Below are positions 7,161-16,182 of a stretch of DNA of 64,000 bases, piece after piece. Made by a program: the position numbers and the translations under genes. The notes under the pieces were generated by a model. It did no database searches and was not told where the DNA came from. It saw nothing but the letters and a program-made list of their open reading frames with translations. Location of the stretch: positions 62,001-126,000 of the forward strand of contig JAEWCC010000065.1 of NCBI GenBank assembly GCA_023390815.1, read 5' to 3'. Every line of letters starts with the position of its first letter. Positions within the stretch are counted from its first letter, which is position 1. The DNA comes from Bacillota bacterium (lineage in GTDB: Bacteria > Bacillota > Clostridia > Christensenellales > SZUA-584).

Positions 7161-8017
7161 AAACCGCTATCATCACCGGCGCTACCTCGGGTATCGGGCT
7201 CGCGGTCGCGAGAAGGCTCTGCGCGGACGGCGTACGCGTCATCGGCATCGGGCGCTCGAAGGAACGCTGTGATATCGCCGCCGCCGAGGTACGCCAGGCA
7301 GTCCCCGCCGCCGACATCCGCTACTTGCTGGCCGATCTTGCGCAGCAGGCCGACGTCAACGCCGTGGCCGTCGAAGCCGCGGATATCATTGAAAGCGAAT
7401 GCGGCGGCAAGCTCGACGCGCTGATACTCAACGCGGGCGGCGTGCGCAACTGGTACACCACCACGGCGGAAGGCTACGAGACGCAGTTCGCGCTCAACCA
7501 CCTCTCCGGGTTTCTGCTGACCGCGCGGCTGCTGCCGCAGTTGAAAGCCGCGAACGGCCGCGTAATCCTCACGGGCAGCGACTCGCACAAGAAGATGCGC
7601 ATCCACTGGAAGGATGTGATGTATAAAAACCACTACAACTGCCTGATAGCCTACAAGCAGAGCAAGCTGTGCAACATGCTGTTCGCGGCAGAGCTGAACC
7701 TGCGCTACGGACCCGATATCCGCGCATACGTCGTCGACCCGGGCCTTGTCAACACCGAGATCGGCATGAAGCAGACGAGCGGCCTTGTGTCGTGGTTCTG
7801 GGCAAAGCGCGGCAAACACGGCACCTCCCCCGACGTTCCGGCGCAGACCTACGCGATGCTGGTCGGCGCGGATGCCCACCCGCAGGGGCTTTATTACCAC
7901 AACTGCAACGAAAGCAAATGCAGCCGTCAGGCGCTTTCGATTGAGGACGCGAAGCGGCTGTTCGACCTGAGCAACCGGCTGTGCGGCAACTGCTTTGACG
8001 GAGGTAAATCATGTTAG
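7157..8017 (+). CDS. Short-chain dehydrogenase/reductase
   Basis: The 286-residue enzyme has a TGATSGIG cofactor loop, the NAG motif (LILNAGG), catalytic Ser in LTGSDSHKK and Tyr/Lys in AYKQSK, the classical SDR set. The C-terminus is unusual in carrying several Cys (CNESKCSRQ and CGNC). The ATG at 7157 overlaps the stop of the preceding gene and has AAGGAG upstream. Its place in a PadR operon with a second SDR suggests oxidation or reduction of a lipid or small hydrophobic substrate; the substrate is not identifiable. Confidence 0.9.
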   Translation: MKTAIITGATSGIGLAVARRLCADGVRVIGIGRSKERCDIAAAEVRQAVPAADIRYLLADLAQQADVNAVAVEAADIIESECGGKLDALILNAGGVRNWYTTTAEGYETQFALNHLSGFLLTARLLPQLKAANGRVILTGSDSHKKMRIHWKDVMYKNHYNCLIAYKQSKLCNMLFAAELNLRYGPDIRAYVVDPGLVNTEIGMKQTSGLVSWFWAKRGKHGTSPDVPAQTYAMLVGADAHPQGLYYHNCNESKCSRQALSIEDAKRLFDLSNRLCGNCFDGGKSC

Positions 8018-8826
8018 CATTGATTACGGGCGCTGCGGGCGGCCTTGGCCGCGCGATGGCGGGCGAATGCGCGGCGCGCGGATACGACCTGATACTGACC
8101 GACATGGGCGGGGACGCGCTGCATCACATCGCGTTTGGGATGGAGCGTCAGTACGGCGTACGCGTCGTTACCTTCCCCTGCGACCTCACGAGCGCGCAGG
8201 GCGTGGCAAGCCTGCTCGCTTACATGGACCGCGAGGAGATGTATCCCGACATGCTGCTCAACATTGCGGGCATCGACTTTGAAGGGCCGTTTTTGCAGCA
8301 AAACTGCGAGGCGCTGCTCTCCATCGTGCGGCTCAACATCGAGGCGACGATGCGCCTGACGCATGGCGTGCTGGCGCGCCGCAAGCCGAAGCAGCGCTTC
8401 CATATTGTCAACGTTTCTAGCCTTGCGAGCCTCTACCCCATTCCGCTCAAGGCGACCTACGCCGCATCCAAGCGCTTTCTGCTGGACTTCTCGATTGCGC
8501 TCGGGCGCGAGCTCAAGAACGAAGGCGTAAAGGTGCTGGCACTGTGTCCGGGCGGGCTTGCCACCACGCGCGAAGCGCTGCTCGGCATCGCCGCGCAGGG
8601 TTTCTGGGGCAACGTCACCACGAACCGCCTGAGCGTCACGGCGCACCGCACGATATCGCGCGCGCTCGCCGGACGGCGCATCTACATTCCGGGCGCAGTC
8701 AACCGCGTGCTCTCCACGCTGGGGCGGCTGGTTCCCGCGGGACTCGTCGCGAGCCTGCTGTACCGCCGCTGGGACACCGCGCAGGCGCAGTGGGGCAATC
8801 TGGAGAAAAAGCTGGGGCTGGAATAA
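8011..8826 (+). CDS. Short-chain dehydrogenase/reductase
   Basis: The 271-residue SDR starts MLALITGAAGGLGRAMAGE and carries LLNIAGID, a Ser-containing VNVSSLASL strand and the YAASK catalytic pair. Like several lipid-acting SDRs it ends with a hydrophobic RLVPAGLVASLLYRR segment that may associate with membrane. It overlaps the upstream SDR by seven bases, and its TAA is fused to the next start (TAATG), so the genes are cotranslated. It is a paralogue of the upstream SDR only at fold level. Confidence 0.9.
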   Translation: MLALITGAAGGLGRAMAGECAARGYDLILTDMGGDALHHIAFGMERQYGVRVVTFPCDLTSAQGVASLLAYMDREEMYPDMLLNIAGIDFEGPFLQQNCEALLSIVRLNIEATMRLTHGVLARRKPKQRFHIVNVSSLASLYPIPLKATYAASKRFLLDFSIALGRELKNEGVKVLALCPGGLATTREALLGIAAQGFWGNVTTNRLSVTAHRTISRALAGRRIYIPGAVNRVLSTLGRLVPAGLVASLLYRRWDTAQAQWGNLEKKLGLE

Positions 8827-9398
8827 TGCGGCCCGCATGGATGTCCAAGTGTGAAACACGGGCGATACGGGCGGTGGCGCGGCTAAGCGATACACAAGAG
8901 CTGATCCGTGCTGCCACCCAAAGCCCGCGGCAAAGCGCGCGCGTTGCGGCGGTGCAGCGCATCGATGACGACGACGCGCTGCTGCAGGTACTCCGTGAAT
9001 CGCACCATTGTGACGTTCACGAAGCCGCCGTCCGACGGGTACGCGAGACAAGCAGCCTCATCCCCTACGCACTGAACGGCCCGTACATCCCCGCGCGATG
9101 TGCCGCGCTCGAGCGGATTGAAGATCAGGATACGATACGAAAAGTCGTGTTGGACGACCCCTGCGGATGGGTCAAGGAAGCCGCAATGAAGCAGATGGTC
9201 GATCAGCAGTTCCTCGCCGACATTGTGCTGGGCTTATACGAGCTTGATATCCCGGCGCGGGTATGCGCGGCGCGGCATGTCACGCAGGAAGACGCCGCGC
9301 GGCGGGTATACGACGCAATACAGAGCGGCAGCTTTGGTGACTATACCGGCGAATTCCTAGACGCGCTACGGGAGGGATCAAGCAACCTGATTGCGTAA
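8826..9398 (+). CDS. HEAT-repeat-like helical protein
   Basis: The 190-residue product consists of repeated helical pairs: ARVAAVQRIDDDDALLQVL, EAAVRRVRETSSL, ARCAALERIEDQDTIRKV, KEAAMKQMVDQQFL and ARVCAARHVTQEDAARRV. This spacing is typical of short HEAT-like repeats used for protein binding. It starts with ATG overlapping the SDR stop (TAATG) and closes the padR operon. A GGGGCG/CGCCCC hairpin follows. No catalytic motif is seen. Confidence 0.7.
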   Translation: MRPAWMSKCETRAIRAVARLSDTQELIRAATQSPRQSARVAAVQRIDDDDALLQVLRESHHCDVHEAAVRRVRETSSLIPYALNGPYIPARCAALERIEDQDTIRKVVLDDPCGWVKEAAMKQMVDQQFLADIVLGLYELDIPARVCAARHVTQEDAARRVYDAIQSGSFGDYTGEFLDALREGSSNLIA

Positions 9399-9440
9399 TG
9401 ACGGGTGTTCAGCTTATCACAGTTTGAAGTAAATGAAACA

Positions 9441-9459
9441 GGGGCGTAAGTCGCGCCCC
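9441..9459. terminator. Weak hairpin after the padR operon
   Basis: GGGGCG and CGCCCC pair around a seven-base loop. There is no T-run on the plus strand, so it may only protect the transcript end. Confidence 0.35.
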
Positions 9460-9507
9460 TTAGCTTTGGTATATATACAATCGATCTACTAGAAGAAAAA
9501 GTAATCA

Positions 9508-10125
9508 TCAAGTCTTCTTTTGAATATATCCAAAATGATATTGAGAATCTTTAATCGAGTCAGCAAGTACGTTATAACTTCTTACAACAACAAAGTCGCT
9601 TACCGACAACTGAGTATACTCTTTTAAATTTCTTATTTTGATCCAAATTTTCTTAGTATCATTTATCCATTCAGTTGGAGTTAAAGATGTATCAGGAGAT
9701 TTTAGGCCTACATTATTAGATTGAATGTCAGTGACCTCTGCCCTAAACCCAATCTCATTTTCGCCACCGCCTTTCTTACCAATAACGAAATAAATGAAAA
9801 CTATATGACCTTTTTGGATGGCGTTAATAAATTCTTTCTGCTGCTTTTTGGCGATTCCATATGCTAATGAGTCTGTTGAAAACCACACGGAATTATTTTT
9901 ACTGCAAAATTCTTTATATATATCTAAAGTTGAAATGCCATTAATACCAACGCTAGGGTTTATACCTAATCTCATGAAAATAGAAATTGGATGTACAGAT
10001 GTCCTTGCTCTAGAGGTGCTTGTACTAATACTTTGACTTTTCAATTGTTCCTCTTCTTCATCACGTGCCCGGATAATAGACTGTGCCTGAGGTGATAAGT
10101 GCCGTATGTCATATCGATAACCCAT
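9508..10125 (-). CDS. AT-rich orphan protein, possibly EVE/PUA-like
   Basis: The 205-residue protein is not confidently assigned. After a charged N-terminal third (RARDEEEEQLKSQ and a Ser/Thr stretch) comes a globular part: SVWFSTDSLAYGIAK, then IQKGHIVFIYFVIGKK and IGFRAEVTDIQ. The order W...G-hydrophobic strand...G.AEV..I recalls EVE/PUA-like modified-base-binding domains, but the similarity is weak. The start follows GGAGAAG. Codon use and base composition are far more AT-rich than the flanking genes, which points to horizontal acquisition. Confidence 0.55.
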   Translation of the reverse strand: MGYRYDIRHLSPQAQSIIRARDEEEEQLKSQSISTSTSRARTSVHPISIFMRLGINPSVGINGISTLDIYKEFCSKNNSVWFSTDSLAYGIAKKQQKEFINAIQKGHIVFIYFVIGKKGGGENEIGFRAEVTDIQSNNVGLKSPDTSLTPTEWINDTKKIWIKIRNLKEYTQLSVSDFVVVRSYNVLADSIKDSQYHFGYIQKKT

Positions 10126-10223
10126 AATAATCTTCTCCGTAACTATTTCGATATCTTATTTCTTTACATATCTTAAAAACGTCACTTGCAATACCAGCCT
10201 AATTCTTAAGAAGCCTATCGTCA

Positions 10224-10511
10224 CTAAGCTTTATCTTGTAATTTTCTATATGCATCCCACCCAAAATAAAGGCAAGCTGCTTCAGTCATAGTTATTCCAT
10301 ATTCATCGCCAACTTCTCTACATACCTTTTGATATTCACCGTTCTTTGATAAGTCATATTCCCCAACTTCTTTACCAATCCTCTTTTCAATTTTGGTTGC
10401 AATTTCAACACGTATATGATGCGGCATACCATTAACCTTTGTCATATCTGGATCGTTATTGTTTTCATCTATCCGTTCCCCTTTTTCATAAATACTATCA
10501 TTGTTTCCCAT
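10224..10511 (-). CDS. Small AT-rich hypothetical protein
   Basis: The product is about 95 residues if started at MGNNDSIYEK. The frame extends 16 codons further upstream, but that part lies in the terminator of the aldolase gene, so the shorter start is preferred. A TATAAT sits directly before this ATG and no Shine-Dalgarno is visible, so translation may be leaderless or may begin at an internal Met. The rest is a charged helical stretch (IRVEIATKIEKRIGKEVGEYDLS ... CREVGDEYGITMTEAACLYFGW). It shares the AT-rich patch with the upstream-facing neighbour. Function unknown. Confidence 0.45.
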   Translation of the reverse strand: MGNNDSIYEKGERIDENNNDPDMTKVNGMPHHIRVEIATKIEKRIGKEVGEYDLSKNGEYQKVCREVGDEYGITMTEAACLYFGWDAYRKLQDKA

Positions 10512-10524
10512 ATTATACAATACC

Positions 10525-10549
10525 AAAAAAGCGCCTGCCCCGCAGACGC
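10525..10549 (-). terminator. Intrinsic terminator of the class II aldolase gene
   Basis: On the minus strand GCGTCTGC, loop GGG, GCAGGCGC (one G-U pair), then TTTTTT. Confidence 0.85.
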
Positions 10550-10575
10550 TCCGTTTCATTCGTGTATATTCTCCG

Positions 10576-11862
10576 CTACTTCAGCTTAAACGCCGTGTTG
10601 ATGTCCTCGATCTCGCTGTCCGGGATGTGCACGATCGGCCCGAGGCCCTTGGAGGAGATGATGGATTTCGCGGTGAACTCGGCCACCTCGAGGCGGTCGA
10701 ACGCGTTTAAAAGGCTGCTGCCCGTCACCATCACGCAGTCGTTCTCGCAGATGATGACCGGCGTTGCGGGCGAGAACATCGCCGCCATCTTCTTGGACTG
10801 GCGATAGCTTGCGCCGAACGGCGCTTTTTTGACCTCGCGTAGCAGGATGTAGCTCTCGGGGATGGTGCGCGGGTCGAACACCGCGTCGGTCACCGCAAAG
10901 GCCATAATGTTCGGCGGATGCGCGATGAGTACAGACTCGATCTCAGGATGCGCCGCGTAGATCTCCTCGTGCAGGCTTACACTGCGGCTCGGGCGCTTGC
11001 CGCTCTCCTTCTTTCCGCCGCGAATCAGTACCAAATCCTCCGCTTCGAGATACTGCCTGTCCAGACCGTAGGGTGTAATCACAAAGGCGTCCTTCCCAGC
11101 GCGCGCGGAGTAGGTGCCCTGCGTGCTCGTGAACAGCCCCTGCTCGTAGCTGCGGTGGATGAACTTCACGAGGTCCCGGCGCACCGCGTTCTCCGCGCTG
11201 GAATGGTACTCGGGCGTGAACTCCTCCATACCGTCGCCAGGCTTGGCCGAGGCGGCAATGATCTCCGGGGTTAAGGGCTTCGGTGTGCCGAGGGTGAGGG
11301 CGTTTAATTGCAGCCGTGCGCAGAATTCGAGCGTCTCAAACGCCATGAAAGCGTGGAAGATATCCTTCGCGCCGATGACCACGCCATGGTTTTCGAGTAC
11401 GACGACATTAAACCCTTTGTCAAACTCCGCGGCGATCTTCTCGCCCAGCAGCTGGCTGCCCGGCAGCGCGTAGGGTGCCATCGCGATGTCGCCGCAAATC
11501 AGCCGCGCCGTGGGAATGAGGTTGATATCGGGCAGCGCGCGCACGATGCTGAACGCCACGAGCGCGGGCGAATGCGCGTGCAGCACCGCGCCGATATCGG
11601 GCCTGCGCGAATAAACCGAAAGATGGAACGGGTACTCGGACGAGGGCTTGTGCCGCCCGGTGATGCTGCCATCTGCCTTGACGCGCATGATGTCGTCCCG
11701 CGTGAGCATACCTTTGTCGATGCCGCCCGGCGTGATCCACATGTCGCCGTCCTCGTCAAGAATGGACAGGTTGCCGCCCGAAGTCGTCGTCATGCCGCGG
11801 TAGTAGATGCGGTGCATCATCATCACCAGCTGGTCTGCCGGATGCAGCAGTTCAAATCGCAT
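10576..11862 (-). CDS. Tandem class II aldolase/adducin-domain protein
   Basis: The 428-residue protein has two class II aldolase domains in tandem, twice the usual 200-230 residues. Domain 1 keeps the metal and catalytic motifs: GGNLSI, SSEYPFH (catalytic Glu), HAHSP and ENHGVV. Domain 2 (from about residue 225) keeps the fold landmarks (STQGTYSAR, SLHEEIY) but has AHPPN with a single His and ENDCVM in place of ENHG, so its metal site looks degraded. Members split or isomerise phosphorylated sugars such as fuculose- or ribulose-phosphate. The gene stands alone with its own terminator. Confidence 0.85.
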   Translation of the reverse strand: MRFELLHPADQLVMMMHRIYYRGMTTTSGGNLSILDEDGDMWITPGGIDKGMLTRDDIMRVKADGSITGRHKPSSEYPFHLSVYSRRPDIGAVLHAHSPALVAFSIVRALPDINLIPTARLICGDIAMAPYALPGSQLLGEKIAAEFDKGFNVVVLENHGVVIGAKDIFHAFMAFETLEFCARLQLNALTLGTPKPLTPEIIAASAKPGDGMEEFTPEYHSSAENAVRRDLVKFIHRSYEQGLFTSTQGTYSARAGKDAFVITPYGLDRQYLEAEDLVLIRGGKKESGKRPSRSVSLHEEIYAAHPEIESVLIAHPPNIMAFAVTDAVFDPRTIPESYILLREVKKAPFGASYRQSKKMAAMFSPATPVIICENDCVMVTGSSLLNAFDRLEVAEFTAKSIISSKGLGPIVHIPDSEIEDINTAFKLK

Positions 11863-11982
11863 AATCGCCCTCCCCTAAATCAGTGTTTCTTAATAAGTTT
11901 GATCTAAATATAATATACACGGCGTTAAAAGACAACCAAGATGCATTTTTAGAGCTCATTACAGAAAATATGCATTCCTCTA

Positions 11983-12009
11983 TAAAACCATCCCGCGTTT
12001 TACCGATAT
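11983..12009 (+). promoter_or_regulatory. Putative SigD (FliA-type) promoter of fapA
   Basis: TAAA (11983-11986), 15 bases, ACCGATAT (12002-12009): a near-perfect match to the motility sigma consensus, 34 bases before the start codon. Confidence 0.65.
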
Positions 12010-12042
12010 ACTCAATAGGATCAACGTATAGGGAGAAAAATC

Positions 12043-13710
12043 ATGGCGTCAGGCAGCGAACCCATAAAATCTGATACTCGCCCGGAGGGCTTTGGGGCCG
12101 GAGGCGCAGGCTTGCCTGTGCGCGATGCATTATACCGGCTGGATTACGCGGAGGACGGCGTATTCGTCGTGGCGGAATATGAGGACGCAGGCGGAAGGCC
12201 GCTTCAGACGGAAGTGCTGCTGTACGACCTCAGTCGGCGCAACATTGCCGGGTTAGCCGCTGCCGAAATTCCGCTGCGCATCAAGCGGCGCGACGAACGC
12301 ATTCGCATTGCGGACGCACAGGAGGAACCCGCCGCAGACTCTGGACTGATGGGCTGGATTACCCCCGATGAGATGACCGCAGAGATGCTGCTGCTGCCGC
12401 CGTGCGGCGGAGGCAGGATGAAGAGCGCGGAAGAAACGCTTGCCGCCCTGCGGGATGATTACGGGATTGCTTTTGGGTTAAAGGAGGACGTTGTGAGCGC
12501 CGCCGTAAACCGTCGCGCCTTTTACCAGCGCGTTGTGGTTGCAAGCGGCAAGCAGCCCGAAAAGGGCGCGGACGGACGGCTCGTATTCCTGTTCAAAACC
12601 ACACATACCTATGCCCCCAAGGTTGCGTCGGATGGCGGCACGGACTACCGTAACCTCGACGTATTTGAGAGCGTGACGGAAGGAATGACGCTGATCACGG
12701 CGACGCCAGCCGAAGAGGGCATTGATGGCTGCACGGTAAAGGGAACCGTGCTTACCGCCAAAAAGGGCGCGGAGGCCAAACTTCCCAAGGGCAAGAACGT
12801 GCGCGTCTCGGAAGACGGCAGAAACCTGGTCGCCGCGAAGAGTGGCCGGGTCGATTATATCAACGACCACGTCGATGTCGCCGACGTGTTCCGGGTGCCC
12901 GGCGATCTCGATATGAGCATCGGCAACATACAGTTTGACGGCGACGTGATCATTTCCGGCAATGTGATACCGGGCCTCACGGTCGAAGCCTCGGGGTTGA
13001 TTGAGGTCGGCGGATATGTGGAAGGCTCCACGCTGATTGCAGGCAAGGACATTATCCTGCGGAACGGCATGCAGGGCACGGATAAAGGCAAGCTGATTGC
13101 AGGCGGAAATATCGTGGCGCGGTTTCTGGACCACTGCGAAGCCGAAGCCAGAGGCAATATATTCTCGGATTATATCGTGAAATGCAAGGCGATGGCGAAC
13201 GGAAGCGTCACCACCAAAGGCAAGTGGGGCCGAATACTGGGCGGCATCGTACGGGCCGGAAAAGAGATTACCGCCAACACCATTGGATCGCCCGCCCACG
13301 AGCTTACGGTGCTGGAACTGGGTTCCTCGCCCGAGCTGCGGGCGAAGTGCACCAAGCTGGAAGCCGCAAGAAATCAGATTAAGGTGCAGCTCGACAAGAT
13401 CAACAACGTGTCCCGCGTGATCCCCTCGCACAACGATACGCCCGAGCGGCAGGAGATGCGCCAGAAGCTCATCATCGCAAGGGATCAACTGCAGCAGCAG
13501 TACGACGAAACCATTCTGGAGCTTGAGGCGCTGACGCAGCGGCTTAGCGAACACAGCGGTGCGAAGCTGCATGTGTTCAAAACCATATACCCGAACGTCA
13601 AGATCACCATCGACTCGTGCTTTTTGACGACCCGGTCGGAGATCGATTTTGCGACGTTCAGCTACCGCGATGGCGAAGTTGTGTTCACCGCCTGCGAAGC
13701 GAGGCCGTAG
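12043..13710 (+). CDS. FapA family (DUF342) protein
   Basis: The 555-residue product belongs to the FapA/DUF342 group, cytoplasmic proteins with a right-handed beta-helix and a coiled coil, implicated in polymer export, cell-surface or flagellar control in other bacteria. The N-terminal half carries the alpha/beta part (DYGIAFGLKEDVV), and residues about 275-440 the repeated helix turns (VPGDLDMSIGNIQFDGDV, VEASGLIEVGGYVEGS, GGNIVARFLDHC, GNIFSDYIV). The C-terminus from about 440 is coiled coil (KLEAARNQIKVQLDKIN). AGGGAG lies upstream. A motility-type promoter precedes it. It converges on the next gene with no gap. Confidence 0.88.
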   Translation: MASGSEPIKSDTRPEGFGAGGAGLPVRDALYRLDYAEDGVFVVAEYEDAGGRPLQTEVLLYDLSRRNIAGLAAAEIPLRIKRRDERIRIADAQEEPAADSGLMGWITPDEMTAEMLLLPPCGGGRMKSAEETLAALRDDYGIAFGLKEDVVSAAVNRRAFYQRVVVASGKQPEKGADGRLVFLFKTTHTYAPKVASDGGTDYRNLDVFESVTEGMTLITATPAEEGIDGCTVKGTVLTAKKGAEAKLPKGKNVRVSEDGRNLVAAKSGRVDYINDHVDVADVFRVPGDLDMSIGNIQFDGDVIISGNVIPGLTVEASGLIEVGGYVEGSTLIAGKDIILRNGMQGTDKGKLIAGGNIVARFLDHCEAEARGNIFSDYIVKCKAMANGSVTTKGKWGRILGGIVRAGKEITANTIGSPAHELTVLELGSSPELRAKCTKLEAARNQIKVQLDKINNVSRVIPSHNDTPERQEMRQKLIIARDQLQQQYDETILELEALTQRLSEHSGAKLHVFKTIYPNVKITIDSCFLTTRSEIDFATFSYRDGEVVFTACEARP

Positions 13711-14247
13711 CTAAAGCCCGATACGGTAACGGCATTCCTTTAATATCTTGCCGATGCGGATGTCCTTGACGGCTCCGTCCGGCTTAAAGCCCATCTTTTC
13801 ATAGAAGTCGCGGGCCGGTATATTCTCCTCGAGCACCCAGAGCGTGGCCATAAGATAGCCGCGCTTTTTCAGTTCGTCAAGGCCCCAGCGCATCAGCCGC
13901 GCCCCGAGGCCCCGGCCCCGGCAGTCCGGCCTAAGATAGATGCTCCATATCTCGCCGCACGTCTCGTCCGTATCCTCGTCCCAGCTCTTGCCGAGAGACA
14001 GGAAGCCTGCCGCCACGTCGCCGTCGAATATCAGCGTATAGTCCCCGATGCCTTCGATAAGCGCCTTCTCGAAAACCGGCCTGCGGTGATCGGGCGTAAA
14101 ATCCTCGAGCACCTCGTCCGGTACGATGCCGGGATACGTGGCGTGCCACGACAATACGTGAATCTCCGCCAGAACTGCCGCGTCCCGTATGTCCGCGCTC
14201 CGTATGGTAATGTCCGGCGTTTTGCCTCCGCCCTTCTCTTCGTTCAT
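13711..14247 (-). CDS. GNAT family N-acetyltransferase
   Basis: The 178-residue enzyme has the acetyl-CoA binding motif A (IWSIYLRPDCRGRGLGARLM) and the motif B region ARDFYEKMGFKPDG. The N-terminal ITIRSADIRDAAVLAEIHVLSWHATY is like RimI/PhnO-type GNAT proteins. It begins nine bases after the ABC-F gene on the same strand, so the two form an operon; whether it modifies a ribosomal target or a drug is unknown. Its stop abuts the fapA stop. Confidence 0.88.
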   Translation of the reverse strand: MNEEKGGGKTPDITIRSADIRDAAVLAEIHVLSWHATYPGIVPDEVLEDFTPDHRRPVFEKALIEGIGDYTLIFDGDVAAGFLSLGKSWDEDTDETCGEIWSIYLRPDCRGRGLGARLMRWGLDELKKRGYLMATLWVLEENIPARDFYEKMGFKPDGAVKDIRIGKILKECRYRIGL

Positions 14248-14256
14248 CCCCTGCCC

Positions 14257-16182
14257 CTACGCTGTTTCGTGCGCCTGCTCCCACTGCGACATCAGCGCGT
14301 CGATCTGCTCGGCGAGCGCGTCATATTCCTTCGACAGCGCGACCAGCACGCCTTCCTCCAGCGAGGCCGGGTCTGCCAGCGCCGTTTCGATCTCCTTCTG
14401 CCGCTTCTCGCGCTGCGCGATGTCCGCTTCGATGCCCGCGAGGCGCTTTTCCGCCGCTTCGCGGCGCTGCGCTTCTTCCTTCTCCGCGCGGCGCTGCTTG
14501 GCCTGCGCGGTTTTGGTAAGGCCGTTATCCTCAAACTCGGGCATCAGCGTGCCTTCGCGCTGCGCCGTGAGGTATTCCTGATATTCCTCCCAGCCGCCGT
14601 CTACCTGCACCACGGTTTCGCCCATCGCGATGACGCGCGTGGCGACGCGGTTGATGAAGTAGCGGTCGTGGCTGACGAACAGCACCGTGCCGTCGAACTC
14701 GGCCAGAGCGTCCTCGAGCACCTCACGGCTGTCCATGTCGAGATGGTTGGTCGGTTCGTCGAGCAACAGCAAAGTGCCTTTTAAAAGCATCAGCTTTAAC
14801 AGCGCAAGCCTTCCGCGCTCGCCGCCCGAGAGCGCCGATACGGGTTTGAACACGTCGTCGCCGTAGAACAAAAAGCCCGCGAGCGTATTGCGCAGCACGC
14901 TGTCCGTCATGCCGGGATACGCCTCGCGCATCTCCTCGATGACCGTGCGCGTGTCGCACAGCGTTTCCTGCAACTGATCGTAATAACCCGCCGATACGCC
15001 CGCGCCGAAGCGCACCCCGCCCGATATCGGGGTCAGACGCCCCGCGATGATTTTCAGCAGCGTGGTTTTGCCGATGCCGTTGGGGCCAACCAGCGCCGCG
15101 CGATCGCCGCGCAGCAGCTTGAACGAAAGATCGTTAAACAGCTTCTTCTCGCCGAACGCCATGGAGAGGCTCTCCGCCATCAGCACGTCGTTGCCGCTGC
15201 GCCCCGCCGCGGAGAGCTGGAGCGACATGCGGCTGCGTTCGCTCTCGGGCCTGTCGACGCGCTCCATCTTGGAGAGCAGGTTCTCCCTCGCCTTGGCCTT
15301 GATGAAGTTTTTGCCGCCGTTGATGCGGCCCCAGTCGTAGTACTGCTGTATGATCTTTTCCTGGCGTTTGATTTCGCGCTGGTTGTTCTCGTACGCCTTC
15401 TCATGCAGCCGCTGCTTTTCCGCGCGCTGCATGATGAACGAACTGTAGTTGCCGATGTAGACATCCACGACGCCGCGATGCATATCCGCCGTGTGTGTAC
15501 AGAGGCGATCGAGGAAATAGCGGTCGTGCGATACCGCGACCACCGCGCCCTGCCACGTGGTCAGGTAGTTTTCGAGCCAACCCACCGCGTCGGTATCAAG
15601 GTGGTTCGTCGGTTCGTCGAGCAGCAGCAGCGAGGGCTTTTGCAGCAGCAGCCGCGCAAGCGCCAGCCGCGCGCGCTGTCCGCCCGACAATGTTGAGACC
15701 GCGCGGTCAAACGTCTCCTCCGGCAGGCCGAGGCCCTTTAAAACACCGCCGATGGCGCTCTTATATCCGTAGCCGCCCGCTTCCTCAAACGCGCGCGTCA
15801 CCCGGTCGTATTCCTTTGATATGCGCTCCCACTTTTCGGCGTCCTCCGCCGCGTCTTCCATCGCATGCTCCAGCTCGCGCATGCGCGCTTCCAGCTGGAA
15901 TGCGCGCTCGAACACGGCGAGCATGGTATCCCATACCGTCGTCTGCGTGCCTGCGGGCACCTCCTGCGAGAGGTAGCCCACCTCCGCGCCCGGCGCGATG
16001 GACACGCTGCCGTTGTCCGCGGTCAGTTCGCCGCAGACGATCCGCATCAGCGTGGTTTTGCCCGCCCCGTTAGGGCCGACAAGGCCGATGCGCATTTCGT
16101 CCGTCAGCGTGAACGAAACGTCCTTCAGCACCTCGTCCGCGCCGAAGCTTTTGTTGATATTTTTAAGCGTGAGTATTGTCAC
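14257..16182 (-). CDS. ABC-F family ATPase
   Basis: The 641-residue soluble protein carries two ABC ATPase domains, with GPNGAGKTT and GPNGIGKTT P-loops, LSGGQ and LSGGE signatures and two DEPTNHLD Walker B motifs, joined by an alpha-helical linker rich in charged residues and followed by a C-terminal coiled coil (RRAEKEEAQRREAAEKR). There is no membrane domain, which defines ABC-F translation factors that act on the ribosome. I chose GTG at 16182 (VTILTLKNINKSFG) with GGGGGC upstream; the frame continues upstream but without homology. A TATAAT lies about 30 bases upstream. Whether it gives antibiotic protection cannot be read from sequence. Confidence 0.93.
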   Translation of the reverse strand: MTILTLKNINKSFGADEVLKDVSFTLTDEMRIGLVGPNGAGKTTLMRIVCGELTADNGSVSIAPGAEVGYLSQEVPAGTQTTVWDTMLAVFERAFQLEARMRELEHAMEDAAEDAEKWERISKEYDRVTRAFEEAGGYGYKSAIGGVLKGLGLPEETFDRAVSTLSGGQRARLALARLLLQKPSLLLLDEPTNHLDTDAVGWLENYLTTWQGAVVAVSHDRYFLDRLCTHTADMHRGVVDVYIGNYSSFIMQRAEKQRLHEKAYENNQREIKRQEKIIQQYYDWGRINGGKNFIKAKARENLLSKMERVDRPESERSRMSLQLSAAGRSGNDVLMAESLSMAFGEKKLFNDLSFKLLRGDRAALVGPNGIGKTTLLKIIAGRLTPISGGVRFGAGVSAGYYDQLQETLCDTRTVIEEMREAYPGMTDSVLRNTLAGFLFYGDDVFKPVSALSGGERGRLALLKLMLLKGTLLLLDEPTNHLDMDSREVLEDALAEFDGTVLFVSHDRYFINRVATRVIAMGETVVQVDGGWEEYQEYLTAQREGTLMPEFEDNGLTKTAQAKQRRAEKEEAQRREAAEKRLAGIEADIAQREKRQKEIETALADPASLEEGVLVALSKEYDALAEQIDALMSQWEQAHETA

